In this document: piece after piece, positions 32,870 to 44,965 of the stretch
How positions within the stretch are numbered: position 1 is the stretch's first letter
Layout of the letters: each line of letters starts with the position of its first letter
Source of the DNA: Notamacropus eugenii
Taxonomy: Eukaryota > Chordata > Mammalia > Diprotodontia > Macropodidae
NCBI RefSeq assembly: GCF_028372415.1
Contig: NC_092876.1
Coordinates: 225,047,528-225,111,527 of the forward strand
Reading direction: 5' to 3'
DNA: 64,000 nt
Program-made: the position numbers and the translations under genes
The notes under the pieces: model-generated
The model's input: the letters and a program-made list of their open reading frames with translations, nothing else
Database searches by the model: none
Told to the model about the DNA's origin: nothing

Positions 32870-35290
32870 ACGTCCAAAATAAATGTTTAGATTTGCACTC
32901 TGAGCCCATCAATTCTCTACCTGGATATAGGCAGCATATTTTGTCAAGTCTCTTTATTTTTTTTTCCTCTTAAGATCCTCTTCAAGATCCACCCTCCTTG
33001 TTTTGCTTAGGACTGCCCTTTCTACCCTCTCCCCCCTCCCTTCTCCCTTTTCCTTCCCATTTCCCTGTTGAATGAAATATATTTCTATACCTGTGTGTAT
33101 TCTTTCCTCTTTTGATCAGTTAAGACGAAAATGAGGTTCAAATGCTGTCTGTTCTCCCCCATTTTTTCTCCTTGTTTACATATACACGCCAATTATGTGA
33201 GATCAGTTTCCCCAGCTTTTTCTCTCCCTTTCCTCTTAGTGTGTTCCTTTTACCCTCCTTTTCTATTACTCTTTTATATATTTTATCAAAACATACCAGA
33301 ACCACTCTGAGACATTCTATCTTCCTATACTAAAATATAAATTGTTTGATCATGTTTAGCTCCTATAATTGCCTATGATTGTTCACTCCTATTCAACTTT
33401 TTATATTTCTCTTGACTCCTGTGTTTGTATTTCAAAATTTCTATGCAGTTCCAGTCTTTTCAATAGGAAAGTTATGGAGTTTTCTATTTCATGAAAGATT
33501 CATTTTTCCCCCTTACAGTATTATACTCAGTTTTGCTGAGCAAGTTATTGTTGCTATTCTATGCCTGTATCTTTTGCCCTCTGCAATACTGTATTTCAAA
33601 CTTTTTGCTCTTTTATAATGGTGGCTGCTAAATCTTATGATCCTGATGGTAATTCCTAAGTACTTGAATTCTTTTGGACTGCTTGCAATATTTTTCCTTT
33701 GACCTGGGGGCTCTGATTTTGACTATAATGTTCTTGTGAGTTTTCATTCTGAAGTTTCTTTAAGGAGGTGAGTGGTGATTATTGGGGGTTTTTTCTTCTT
33801 CTTTGTCCTATGTTTCTTAACAGGTCCAAGAAGTTTTCTTTTATCATTTCATGAAATATGATGACTAGGCTCTTTTTGTCATGATTTTTAGGCATTCCAA
33901 TCTCTCCCTGACGTTTCCCAGATCAATTGTTTTTGCTATAAATTACTTTACATATTCTTCTATTTTTTTCACCCTTTTGACTGTTTTAATATCTTTGTCT
34001 CGTAGAGTCATCTGGTCCATTCAGATTTTCAGGGAAAGTATTGCTTCTGTAGGGTTTTGTACCTTTTGCCAAGCTGCTACTCCTACTTCTAATTCTTTTG
34101 TTCTAAAACTCCCCTAACCAAAAAAAAACAAAACAAAACAAAAAAAAGGCTTTAAAAAAACCTACTTAGTTCATTTCTCCTATGAACTCATGCTTTCTTT
34201 CTTATTTTGGTTGTAGATATTTTCGAGTTATTCCCTTCCTCTGGATTTGACTTGAGTCGCCCTGTGACCAAAACAGGTCTTTAAGCTGGAATCCTTTGTG
34301 TTTATTTTCTCATTCTTTGAGCCTGCTTATTGATTTTGGATTTTATGTTAGGACTAGATTCTGCACAGATCTGGAAGTAACCTCTGGGCGGGTCCTGCTA
34401 CAGTCTTCTTGAGAGTATTGAATGTTGTGCTATTCTGGGCTCTCAGGGACAGCTCAATTTAGATACCTGCAAGATTTCAGTGTTTCCAAAGTGGTTTGTT
34501 CCAGGCAAAATTTGGTCACTGCCCCACCCTCGTCCGAGTACTGGGAATTTCTGACCTTAGTTTGGTTCTGGACATGATGCCTTGGTATTCTGGGTAGAAT
34601 GCTACTAGATTCTGTCAACCCCAGCCAACTGGAAAGTTCTTCTGGTTCAGAGCTACAGAATAACAGGCTCCCATTTGGTCTTGGATGACTTCTATTATTA
34701 TTCCACAGGAGGCTTCAGACTGGGCTAGAGGCTGCAACTGAGACCCCTTTCTACCTCTGAGGTCAGAGCTACGCAGTTACTGTTTATGCAGCCTAGAGAC
34801 TGTGATGGCTCTTTACCCTGGAAAGCCTTCCCAAGCACAAGTTCCCTCCTTAATTGCCCTGGATCTGTTACTTGGAACTGAATACTGAATGACAGAGCCA
34901 CCACTTGGCACCTGTTCCTTTACCTTACACAAGGTCAGGCCCCTCTTTTCTGGATCTGGGACCTCTTCTTATCCTGGTATATAGCCTCTCCCTGAGCTGG
35001 AATGCTCTTGCATGGTGATTCTTAACTAGACCTCATCCCCCAGTGCCTGCAGAACTTTCTGTAGGTCTCCCTATGGTGCCCAAGGATAGAAAAAAAAACA
35101 ATGAGGCACTATTTTTGTTTCTTGGATTTCCTCATCAAAACTTGGTTTAGTACATTTTCCAGATACCTGTAGAGGAGTTTTGTTTGTGTATGTGTGAATA
35201 TGTGAGTGAGCACACGTGCACATTTTGGGAGGGAGGTACTCAGTTGTACTTCCCCCCTTCCCCCACTAGCTGCCATCTTGATTCTGCCTC
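32870..35290 (-). mobile_element. old L1 in antisense: 5'UTR, ORF1 and spacer, ORF2 absent
   Basis: Read on the minus strand it starts at about 35285 with GGCAGAATCAAGATGGCAGC, passes a 5'UTR (to about 34140), ORF1 relics (about 34130-33380; the minus-strand complement of CTCAGTTTTGCTGA marks the C-terminal domain), and the purine-rich inter-ORF spacer (33330-32990). It then moves within a few dozen bases into sequence resembling an L1 3' end near 32890-32960. Endonuclease and reverse-transcriptase sequence were not found. Apparent frames on the plus strand are antisense artefacts. Confidence 0.55.
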
Positions 35291-35490
35291 TTATAATAAG
35301 ATACCCCCAAAAAACAAAGAAATTTGAGATTTATCCCCCCCAAAATGCATCCTAAAAACCCCAGACTAATCATCAATATAAAAAGATAAGCCTTCATCAA
35401 AAAAGACCTATTTAAGCAACTTCTGCCTAAGAGATCAGAGGTGAGCTGACTGTTCGACTTGGGAGCACTTTGAACATGAGAAACACAAGA
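35291..35490. other. unassigned sequence
   Basis: No gene or repeat recognised. Confidence 0.35.
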
Positions 35491-35668
35491 AAGCAGCGTG
35501 GCACAGTGAACAGAGTTAAACTTAGAATCAAGGAAACCCACCTCTGATACTTACTAGCTGTGTGACCTGGGACAAATTATTAATCTCTCTAAACCTTAGT
35601 TTCCTCCTGTGTAAAATGAGGGGGGTGGGCTTGATGACCTCCAAGGTCTTTTCCAGCTCTAAATCCAT
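35491..35668 (+). mobile_element. MIR/THER-type SINE, sense
   Basis: AGCGTGGCACAGTGAACAGA, TTACTAGCTGTGTGACCTGG, CCTTAGTTTCCTCCTGTGTA and a GGTCTTTTCCAGCTCTAAAT tail. Confidence 0.75.
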
Positions 35669-36849
35669 AAACCCATGAAAATATAATTATTTAAAAAAAG
35701 GAATAAGTAATAAAATAAATTGTCTCATGTTTCTAGGATACTGTTAAAAAGAAATTAGATCAAAGGGTAAATGTAAGAACAAAGAGAGATTATCAAAGGA
35801 CAAAAATGATCTAAGAAACTGAAGATTTAAGAGGATCTTAAAAAGTCAGGAAAAGGAGAAAGGACTGATTTAATATTCATGAACTACATTTCAAACTGCC
35901 TGATAGATGAATCAATATCTTTGGGTGGGTGTGGGCAGTGAGGAGGATAATACAAAGGGAAGTCTCTCACATGGGTAAAGGGGAAGGAACAGAAAGAAAG
36001 CTGCTGCTGGAAGGGCACTCCTCTCCAGGGTGGATGTGAGCAGAAAAGAAAAAAATTTTTTTCAGCATTTCAGGAAAAACATTAGAGGGGACCTTTAGGA
36101 AAGGAAGATATGAACAATTAATGGGAGAGGAACTGGCATAAGGAAAGCAACAGAACACAGATCAAGATTTAGAAGGAAAAATTAAAGAACCATATGAAAG
36201 AGCATTCTCCCAAGGAATGGGGGAGAGATGGGAGTCTTTCAGGGGCTCCATCTGATGGAACATTAGAAGATGACTTTTCTGAGCAACAGTTGGGCTTTTC
36301 AGGACTGCATACCACCCAAGAAAAGAAGATGTATGTGTATAAAACCAGTGCTCACAATGGTCTGGAAAGGCATCTAGAGCCAGAAAAAAACTGGTCTTAG
36401 GAGTGGTACATGATCATGCTAAGAGCACGTGGATTAGGCCTCGAGAAGTGTGATACCAAGTGATCAGAATCCCAATCTAATCCAATGACTCTTCATTAAC
36501 TGGTGTCTTTAGGAGTTAAGCACAGCAAAAGATCCCATCCAACAAACAAGCAAAAGGAAAGGAGGATGAATGAGATCTATGCATGTACTAACCTTTTTTT
36601 TGCCTTCAATTTTTTATTTTGGATTATCATTTTCTAGAGCACTGCATACTTACACAAAGTTAGATTTCTAACACATACAAGCATCTTTTTTCACAACTAT
36701 TACATTTCCTGGTAGTATTAATGATGAGCAACCAAATGAGCCTATTCAAAAGTAAAATCGACAGACCTGGAAGATAAATGTTATTAATTCAAAATTACCT
36801 GATATGATGCATTCGAATTAAGAAAATATAATCATGGGGACGTCTAGGG
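35669..36849. other. unassigned sequence
   Basis: No gene or repeat recognised. The 68-aa frame at 36194-36400 shows no family motif. Confidence 0.4.
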
Positions 36850-37229
36850 GTGGATTCAAGATGGCATAGTAGAGAAAGCACTCAGTTGAGCTCTTCCAAC
36901 ATTCTCCTCCAAACAAATTTAAAATAATACCTCAAAGAGAATTCTAGAGTGGCAGAGTAACAAAAGACAACATAGGAGGTCGGAGAGAAAGAACATGAGA
37001 CATGGAGTAGGAGGAGGCTGGCCCTGAGTCCATGTGGATGAAACACTAGTGGAGGGACTAGGTGGTGGTGGCCAAAGAAGCAGCAATTTCAGAAATTCTC
37101 AAGATAGTAAGTGGACCTGGCAACTTGTCAGAAAGAAATTACAGGGGACTCCCTGTGCTAGCACTGGATGTAGGACCAAATACTTTGCCAGCAACAGAGC
37201 CCAATATTAACACAAAGTTCCCAATCAAG

Positions 37230-38228
37230 AAATAGGGTGAAAAAAATTGAACAAATAACAAAAACAGAACCTGACCATTAAAAATTACTATGGTGACAGG
37301 AATGATTAAGACACAAACTCAGAAGAATATAATGAACTCAAAACAACTACAATCAAAGCCTCACAGAAAAAAATGTTAATCGAACACAAGCCCAACATGA
37401 ATTCCTAGAAGAACTAAAAATTAAAAGTAACAGAAAGAAAATTCAAGGAAGGAAATTATGAAAAGATAATTAACAGCTTGGCAAAATAGGCACAAAAATA
37501 CTGAAGAAAATAATATCTTACAGAAAAGAATTGACCAAATTGGAAAAAAATGCAGAAATTCACTGATGAAAATAACTCCTTAAAAAGAAGAGTTGGCTAA
37601 ATGGGAAAAAAGATATTAAAAACTCACTGAGGAAAATAATTCCTTAAAAATTAGAATTGGGTAAGTGGAAGTTAACAATTCCATGAGACCTCAAGAAAAA
37701 ATAAAACAAAATCAAAAGAAGAAAATGTGAAATATTTCACTGGAAAACCAACTAACATGGAAAATAGATTTATGCATTATTGAATTACCTGAAAACCATG
37801 AGCAAAGAAAGAGTCTGGACATCATATTTCAAGAAATTATCGTGGAAAACTATAGGAATTAGAGGTTAAAATAGGAGTTGAAAAAAATCCACAGATCAAC
37901 ACCTGAAAGGGATCCCAAAATGAAACTCCCAGGAATATCATGCCAAATTCAAGTGCTCCAGCATCAAAGAGAAAATACTTCAAGTAGCCAGAAAGAAACA
38001 ATTAAAATGACATAGGGCCAGAGTCAGGATCACATAAGATTTAGCAGCTACCACATTAAAGGAGCAAATAGCTTGGAATATGATATTTCAGAAGGCAAAA
38101 GAGCTGAGATCACAAAAAAAAAAAAAATAATAATCTACCCAGCAAAACTGAGTATAATCCTTCTGGGAGAAAATAGATATGCAATGAAATAGAGGACTTT
38201 CAAACACTCAGAAGCCCAAAAAGGTAAA
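37230..38228 (+). pseudogene. L1 ORF1 relic of the 36850 element
   Basis: Homologous to 10909-11930 along its length, with many frameshifts and stops; the start codon is lost. RRM and C-terminal segments are recognisable at the DNA level (CTACCCAGCAAAACTGAGTA near 38138). Confidence 0.65.
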
Positions 38229-38636
38229 AAGGAAAGAGAAATCACAAGAGAATCAATAAGAATAAACTGTTTACCTTTCCACATGGAAAGAATTTACATA
38301 TATAGTGTACAAGTAGATGTGTGTGTGTGTATACATATATATATGTAACACAAATATATTTAAACATATATTCTAAGAATTTTATTATTAGGGAAGTTAG
38401 ATTCTACATAGAAAGAGGATGAGTGAGTCAATTTTAGTGAATAATGTTTTAAAAAAATGGATAAGTGAGAAAGAGGGATGCACTGTAAAAAGGAGGAAAA
38501 GAATGGAAGAATGGGGGAAATTATCTCACATAAAAGAGATGAGCAAGGAAGAACTTTTATGTTGGATGGGGAATTGCTGGGGATTGGGGTGGGATGGCCA
38601 ACTTCACTCACACCTAAATTGGTTCAAAGAGGGGAA

Positions 38637-38642
<6 letters not shown>

Positions 38643-38679
<37 letters not shown>
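38643..38679. repeat. (CA)n microsatellite
   Basis: About 18 CA units inside the L1 spacer. They cause the His/Thr-repeat open frames here. Confidence 0.9.
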
Positions 38680-38879
38680 AATTGGTACTCAAAATCTATT
38701 TTACGCAGCAGGGAAGTAGGAGGGGAATGGGATAAAAGAAAAGGGAAGGGATTATCAAAGGTGGGCAGATAAAAGAAGGAAGTGGTCAGAAGCAAAACAT
38801 ACTTTAGAGGAGTGGCAGGATAAAAAAGAAAGAGAAGGATAAGCAGAAGAAAACAGGATGCACAGGAATACACAATTAG

Positions 38880-41010
38880 TAATCATAACTGTGAATGTGA
38901 ATGGGATGAATTCACCCATAAAACAGAATCCAGCAACATGTTGTTTACAAGAAACGTACTTGAAACAGAGAGACTCGTAGAGTTAAAATAAAGGACTGGA
39001 GCAGAATCCATTATGGAAAAAGAACAAATTAAAAAGCCCCAATTAAAAACCAAAATGGAAATTCTGAAATCAAAGGAGAGATCAGTAAAATTGAAAGTAA
39101 AAAACCAAAACAATGAATTAATAAACAAAACCAGGAGCTGGTTTTATGGGGGGGGGGGGGGGGAACATTTACAATATAATAGATAAACCATTGGTTAATT
39201 TGATTTAAAAAAGAAAGAAGATAACCAAATTATCAGTGTCAAAAATGAAAAGATGAATGTATTCACCCAATTATTTGCCCAATTATATGCAAGTTAAAAC
39301 TGACAATCTAAGTAAAAAGGATGATTACTTACAAAAGTATAAACTGCCCAGATTAACATAAGAGGAAATAGAATACTTAAATAATACTTAAATAATCTTA
39401 TCTTATCCCCAGGACTAGATAGATTTACAAATGAATTCCAGCAAACATTTAAGAAACAATCCCAATAGTATATAAACTATTTGGAACAAATAGGTAAAGA
39501 AGGAGTCCTACCAAAATCCTTTTGTGACATAAATATGATTTTGATACATAAACCAGGGAGAGCAAAAACAGAGAAATAGGCCAATTACCTTAATGAATAT
39601 TGATGCAAAAAATTTAAGTAAAATAGTAGCAAAGAGATTACAGCAATATATCACAAAGATTATATACACTATGATCAGGTGGGATTCATACCAGGTATGC
39701 AGAGCTGGTTCAACACTAGGAAAACTATCATAATAACTGGCTATATAAATAATAAAAATAATAAAAATCATATCAGTCCATGCAGAAGAAATCTTTGACA
39801 AAATACAACACCCATTCCTATTAAAAACACTAGAAAGAACAGGCACCAATAGACTCTTTCTTAAAATGATAAGTAGTATCTATCTAAAACCAAGAGTTCA
39901 TAATCTGTAATAACAATAAACTTGAAATTTTCCCAATAAAATCAGGAATAAAGTAAGGTAGTCCATTATAACCATTATTATTCAACATTGTACTAGAAAT
40001 GCTAGCTATGGCAATAAGGCAAAATAAAAAGGAATTGAGGAATAAAAATAAGCTATATAAAAACATAACTATCATTCTCTGCGGATAATGTGATGGTATA
40101 ATTACAGAACCCTAAAGAATTAACTAAACACCTCGTTGGAACAATGAATGACTTCAGCAAAGTTGTAGGATATAAAATAAATCCACATAAAAATTCTACA
40201 TATTAACAACAAAACCCAATAGGAAGAGATAGAAAGAGAAAATCCATTTATAATAATTGCAGACAATACAAAATATTTGGGAGCCTACCTGCCAACACAA
40301 AACCAGGGATTATATGAACACTATTACAAATACTTTTCACAGGAATAAAGACAGATGTAAACAACTGGCAAATTATTAATTGCTCACTTTCAGGCTGAGC
40401 CAATATAATAAGAGAATTCTACCTAAGTTAAAGTATTTATTCAGTGTCATGCCAATCATACCACCAAATTAAAACAACTTTGAGATATTATCTCATACCT
40501 ATTAGATTTATGAACATGACAGAAAAGGAAAATGACAAATGCTAGAGGGAATGTAGAAAAATTAAGACAGCAATGCATTGTTGTTGGAGTTGCAATGTGT
40601 GATCATCCTGGAGAACAATTTGGAACTAGACCCAAAGGGCTATAAAACTGGGCATACCCTTTGACCCAGCAATGCCACTACTAGTCTGTATCCCAAAGAG
40701 ATCAAAGAAAAGGGAAAGTGATTTATTTGTACAAAAATATTTATAGGGATCTTTTCATGGTGGCAAAGAATTAGAAATAAAGCGGCTACCCATCAATTGG
40801 AGAATGACTGCACTACTATTGTGCCATAAGAAATGATGACCAGTATGGTTTCGGAAAAACCTGGGAAGACTTATATGAACTCATGCAAAGTGAAATGAGC
40901 AGAAGCAGGAGAATATTGTATACAGTAACAGCAATATTTTAAGGATGACCAACTGTGAATGACTTACTACTCTGATTAAGGCAATGACCCAAGACAATTC
41001 CAAAGGACCC
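38880..41010 (+). pseudogene. L1 ORF2 relic, endonuclease mostly deleted
   Basis: Starts GTAATCATAACTGTGAATGT, like the marsupial L1 ORF2 start. It jumps near 39005-39030 from the endonuclease N-terminus to the linker (ATTCTGAAATCAAAGGAGAG) and continues through the reverse transcriptase and the 3' segment (GGCATACCCTTTGACCCAGC at 40652). A run of 16 G (39148-39163) interrupts it. No long frame remains. Confidence 0.7.
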
Positions 41011-41016
41011 ATGATT

Positions 41017-41030
41017 AAAAATGCTAGCCA
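41017..41030 (+). repeat. left target-site duplication of HAL1 copy 2
   Basis: AAAAATGCTAGCCA, repeated exactly at 43776-43789, bounding the HAL1 insertion. Confidence 0.92.
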
Positions 41031-41184
41031 TGGGGGAGGAGCCAAGATGGCAGAGTAGAAAGACACACATATGCTAGCTCCAAATCCACAGCCCATAAAA
41101 TATCTGTAAAGAAGAACGCCCAACAAAATCTGGAGCAGCAGAAGCCACAGAACAACAGAGCGGACAAGATTTCTGTTCCAGAGA

Positions 41185-41333
41185 GACCTGAGGACCTGAT
41201 GTGGAGGGTCCGTCTTGCCCCGGATTGGAGCAGAGCCCAGCCCTGCCTTGGCTGCGCGGCACCAAGAGGAACAGATCCCAGCAGGCTTCAGGGACAGAAT
41301 CTCTGGTGGCTGAGCGGGTCCCTCCACCCACAG
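41185..41333 (+). promoter_or_regulatory. single 5'UTR module of HAL1 copy 2
   Basis: Corresponds to the two modules of copy 1; starts GACCTGAGGACCTGATGTGG and ends CCTCCACCCACAG. Probable internal-promoter region by position; function inferred. Confidence 0.45.
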
Positions 41334-41705
41334 GTGACAAGGGTCAGTGAGAGAGTCTTTTTGGGTGACCGACAGGGGAGTGGGGTGTCCCTGTGGCTCG
41401 GGCCCCCTTGGGAAGCAGCAGCAGGGGCGGCAGTGCACAAGGGCTCCCACAGTAGGCAGGGGCTCGGATCCATTGTTGAAGGTCTCTGCATAAACCCCCT
41501 GAGGGAACTAAGCCCCGAGTGGTGGCCCTGCCCCCACCTGAACATCTGACCTTAATGTCACATTGAATAGCAGCCCTGCCCTCGCCCAAAGCCCTGAGGC
41601 TGGGGAGCAGCATTTGAATCTCAGACCCCAAGCACTGGCTGGGTGGATCTGGAGGCATGGTGGGTGTGGAAAGGACACTCAGAAGTCAAGTCACTGGCTG
41701 GGAAA

Positions 41706-42786
41706 ATGCCCAGAAAAGGGAAAAAAAGATAAGACTATAGAAGGTTACTTTCTTCGTGAACAGATATCTCCTCCCATCCTTTCTGATGAGGAAGAACAAT
41801 GTTTACCATCAGGGAAAGACACAGAAGTCAAGGCTTCTGTATCCTACACATCCAAAATAAATATACCATGGGCTCAGGCCATGGAAGAGCTCAAAAAGGA
41901 TTTTGAAAATCAAGTTAGAGAGGTGGAAGAAAAACTGGGAAGAGACATGAGAGAGATGAAAGAAAATCATGAAAAGCAGGTCAACACCTTGCTAAAGGAG
42001 ACCCAAAAAAATGCTGAAGAAAATAACACCTTGAAATATAGGCTAACTCAATTGGCAAAAGAGGTTCAAGAAGCCAATGAGGAGAAGAATGCTTTCAAAA
42101 GCAGAATTAGCCAAATGGAAAAGGAGGTTCAAAAGCTCACTGAAGAAAATAGTTCTTTCAAAATTAGAATGGAACAGATGGAGGTTAATGACTTTATGAG
42201 AAACCAAGAAATCACAAAACAAAACCAAAAGAATGAAAAAATGGAAGATAATGTGAAATATCTCAATGGAAAAACAACTGACCTGGAAAATAGATCCAGG
42301 AGAGACAATTTAAAAATTATGGGACTACCTGAAAGCCAGGATCAAAAAAAAGAGCCTAGACATCATCTTTCATGAAATTATCAAGGAAAATTGCCCTGAG
42401 ATTCTAGAACCAGAGGGCAAAAAAAGTATTCAAGGAATCCACATATCACCACCTGAAAGAGATCCAAAAAGAGAAACTCCTAGGAACATTGTGGCCAAAT
42501 TCCAGAGTTGCAAGCAGCTGGAAAGAAACAATTCAAGTAATGTGGAAATACAATCAGGATAACACAAGATCTAGCAGCTTCTACATTAAAGGATCAAAGG
42601 GTGTGGAATATGATATTCCAGAAGTCAAAGGAACTAGGACTAAAACCAAGAATCACCTACCCAGCAAAATTGAGCATAATACTTCAGGGGAAAAAATGGT
42701 CTTTCAATGAAATCAAGGACTTTCAAGCATTCTTGATGAAAAGACCAGAGCTGAAAAGAAAATTTGACTTTCAAACACAAGAATGA
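41706..42786 (+). pseudogene. HAL1 copy 2 ORF1, frameshifted
   Basis: The expected start ATG 41706 (MPRKGKK) runs into TAA because of one extra A in an A-run near 41718-41727. The downstream coding frame is therefore open back into the 5'UTR and gives a 270-aa frame (41563-42375) whose first 50 or so residues are not genuine. The genuine part carries EGYFLREQISPPILSDEEE, the coiled coil (AMEELKKDFENQVREVEEKL) and the RRM start (RRDNLKIMGLPESQ). A second shift lies at an A8 run near 42345. About 28 bp are missing near 42505 relative to copy 1. The C-terminal domain is open at 42601-42786 (RITYPAKLSIILQGKKW). Confidence 0.85.
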
Positions 42787-43775
42787 AGAGAAGCATGAAA
42801 AGGTGAACAGCAAAGAGAAGTCATAAGGGACTTACTAAAGTTGAACTGTTTACATTCCTACATGGAAAGAAAATATTTGTAACTCGTGAAACTTTTCAGT
42901 ATCTAGGTAGTGGGTGGGATTACACAGACACACACACACACACAGCACAGAGTGAATTGAATAGGATGGGATCATATCTTAAAAAAATGAAATTAAGCAG
43001 TGAGAGAGAAATATATTGGGAGGAGAAAGGGAGAAATGGAATGGTGCAAATTATCTCTCATAAAAGAGGCAAGCAAAAGACTTTTTAGTGGAGGGAAAAA
43101 GAAGGGAGGTGACAGAAAAACATGAAGTTTACTCTCATCACATTGCACTAAAGGAAGGAATAAAATGCACACTCATTTTGGTATGAAAACCTATCTTATA
43201 ATACAGGAAAGTGGGGGAGAAGGGGATAAGCAGGGTAGGGGGGATGATGGAAGGGAAGGCAATGGGAGGAGGGAGCTATTTGAAGTCAACACTCTTGGGG
43301 AGGGACAGGATCCAAAGAGAGAATAGAAGCAATGGGGGGCAGGATAGGATGGAGGGAAATATAGTTAGTCTTACACAACACAACTATTATGGAAGTCATT
43401 TGCAAAACTACACAGATATGGCCTATATTGAATTGCTTGCCTTCCAAAGGGAATGGGTGGGGAGGGAGGGATGAGGGGAAGTTGGAACTCAGATTATTAG
43501 GAGTCGAGTACTGTTCTTGCTACTAGGAAATAAGAAATATAGGTAAAGGGGTATAGAAAGTTATCTGGCCCTAGAGGACAAAAGAGAAGATGGGGACAAG
43601 GGAAGGGAGGGATGATAGAAGAGAGGGCAGATTGGTGATAGGGGCAATTAGAATGCTCCGTGTTTTGGGGTAGGGGAGGGGACAAATGGAGAGAAAATTT
43701 GGAACCCAAAATTTTGTGAAAATGAATGTTAAAAGTTAAATAAATTAATAAAAAAATGTTAAAAAAAAAATTTAA

Positions 43776-44060
43776 AAAAATGCTAGCCACCTCCAAAGAC
43801 AGAACTGATAAACTCTGAAAGCAGAGTGAAGCATACTTTTTAAAATAACTTGGTTTTTGTTTTATTTTGTGTTTTCTTTTGCAATATGGAAATGTTTTGC
43901 ATGACCTCACACATATAATGTATATCAAATTGCTTGCCTTCTTAAGGAAAGGAGAAGGAAGAGAAAGGAGAGAACGTAGAACTGAAAATTTTAAAAAGAT
44001 TGCTGAATTTCACATGTAATTGGGAAACATTTAACAAAATAAATTAATTTAAAATTTAAA
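43776..44060 (+). mobile_element. old L1, right part (3' end) after the HAL1 insertion
   Basis: Begins with the right copy of the 14-bp duplication (43776-43789), then CTCCAAAGACAGAACTGATA, the L1 3'UTR, ending in an A-rich tail. It joins to 41030 in the correct order when HAL1 copy 2 is removed. Confidence 0.8.
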
Positions 44061-44555
44061 AAAAAGTATTTCAAAATGATTGAAATGAAATTTCTTAGGA
44101 GTAGTTTTATCTGGAGGAGCTTAGGTTAGATAACATTCCTATATATGTTAGCCACTCAATAAGTATTTGTTGAATGAATTAACTTATTTTCTGAGAAATT
44201 TATAGTTTTCTGGTCTCTATGATGACCCACGTGAGTTTTTTAGTTTCTAAAATATATACAACAGCTTAACCACCACCCAGATCAACTCATTCTTTTTTTT
44301 CTTGTTAGGATTTGAAAGAATTCTATTACAGCATAATGAGTTGGAAAACTGACACACACTGAATATTTTCATGTCATTTAAAAATAATATGTAGAAAATT
44401 AGAAATATTTATTTTTCCTGCAAAGAGGGGGGGAGAGGTGGGTTGGAAAGGTAGGAAACACATTAGAAATGTTTATTTTCCCAACAAATGGGAACAAAGA
44501 GAAATCTAAATCACCTTCCTTTTTTATAGTTTTCTAAAATATTTTCCTATTCAAT
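44061..44555. other. unassigned sequence
   Basis: A short L2/MIR-like tail (ATAAGTATTTGTTGAATGAA) lies at 44159-44178. Otherwise nothing recognised. Confidence 0.4.
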
Positions 44556-44559
44556 AAAC

Positions 44560-44965
44560 ATCATTGCTTCAGGATCAAATATATAATCTGTTGTGTGGCA
44601 TTTAAAGTCCTTCATAACATAGCTCCTTCCTGCCTTTCCATTCTTCTTTCACCTGCATACCCTCCATATTCTCAGTGATCCAGTGGCACTGGCCTGCTTG
44701 ACATTCCTGTAACAGAACACTCCATCTCTCCAGACCAAAGCCTTTCCTAGTCTCTCTTAATCTTAGTGCCTTCCCTCTGATTTTACCCCTAATTTGTCCT
44801 GAATTTGTTTTGTTTGCACATAATTGTTTGCATGCTGTCTGCACTGTGAACTTCTATATAGCAGGGATTTTTTTTTTTTGCCTTTATATTCTCAGTGCTT
44901 AACACAGTGCCTGTCACATAGTAGGCATTTACTAAATGCTACCTTTCAGATTAATGTTCTGTGCC
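44560..44965 (+). mobile_element. L2 LINE 3' end, sense
   Basis: GTGTGGCATTTAAAGTCCTT, CATAGCTCCTTCCTGCCTTT, CAGTGCTTAACACAGTGCCT and GTAGGCATTTACTAAATGCT: one of the best-preserved L2 3' ends here. The 80-aa minus frame across it is spurious. Confidence 0.82.

Larger units (their letters stand above)
36850..41030 (+). mobile_element. old L1, left part, interrupted by HAL1 copy 2
   Basis: Begins GGTGGATTCAAGATGGCATA, with a 5'UTR, an ORF1 relic (37230-38228), a spacer with a CA repeat, an ORF2 start (38880 onwards), an internal loss of most of the endonuclease region near 39005-39030, then reverse transcriptase and C-terminal ORF2 sequence to 41030. The remaining 3' end resumes at 43776. No clear target-site duplication was found for this older element. 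Confidence 0.78.
41031..43775 (+). mobile_element. HAL1 (half-L1) retrotransposon, copy 2, complete and ORF2-less
   Basis: Full-length element of 2,745 bp with both ends defined by a 14-bp duplication. It has the 5' motif GGGGGAGGAGCCAAGATGGC, a GC-rich 5'UTR with one promoter-like module, an ORF1 relic, a purine-rich 3' region and an A-rich end. No ORF2 sequence. Because both ends are original, this copy shows that the ORF1-only form is what was inserted, not the result of later deletion. Inserted in the same orientation as its older L1 host. Confidence 0.9.

Noticed and set aside
38419-38873. His/Thr-repeat frames of 117 and 85 aa and a 77-aa antisense frame
   Set aside because: Translation of the CA microsatellite within the L1 spacer.
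41563-42375. 270-aa open frame as a new gene
   Set aside because: It is HAL1 ORF1 with a spurious N-terminal extension created by a frameshift at an A-run. Most of its length is L1 ORF1 coiled coil and RRM.
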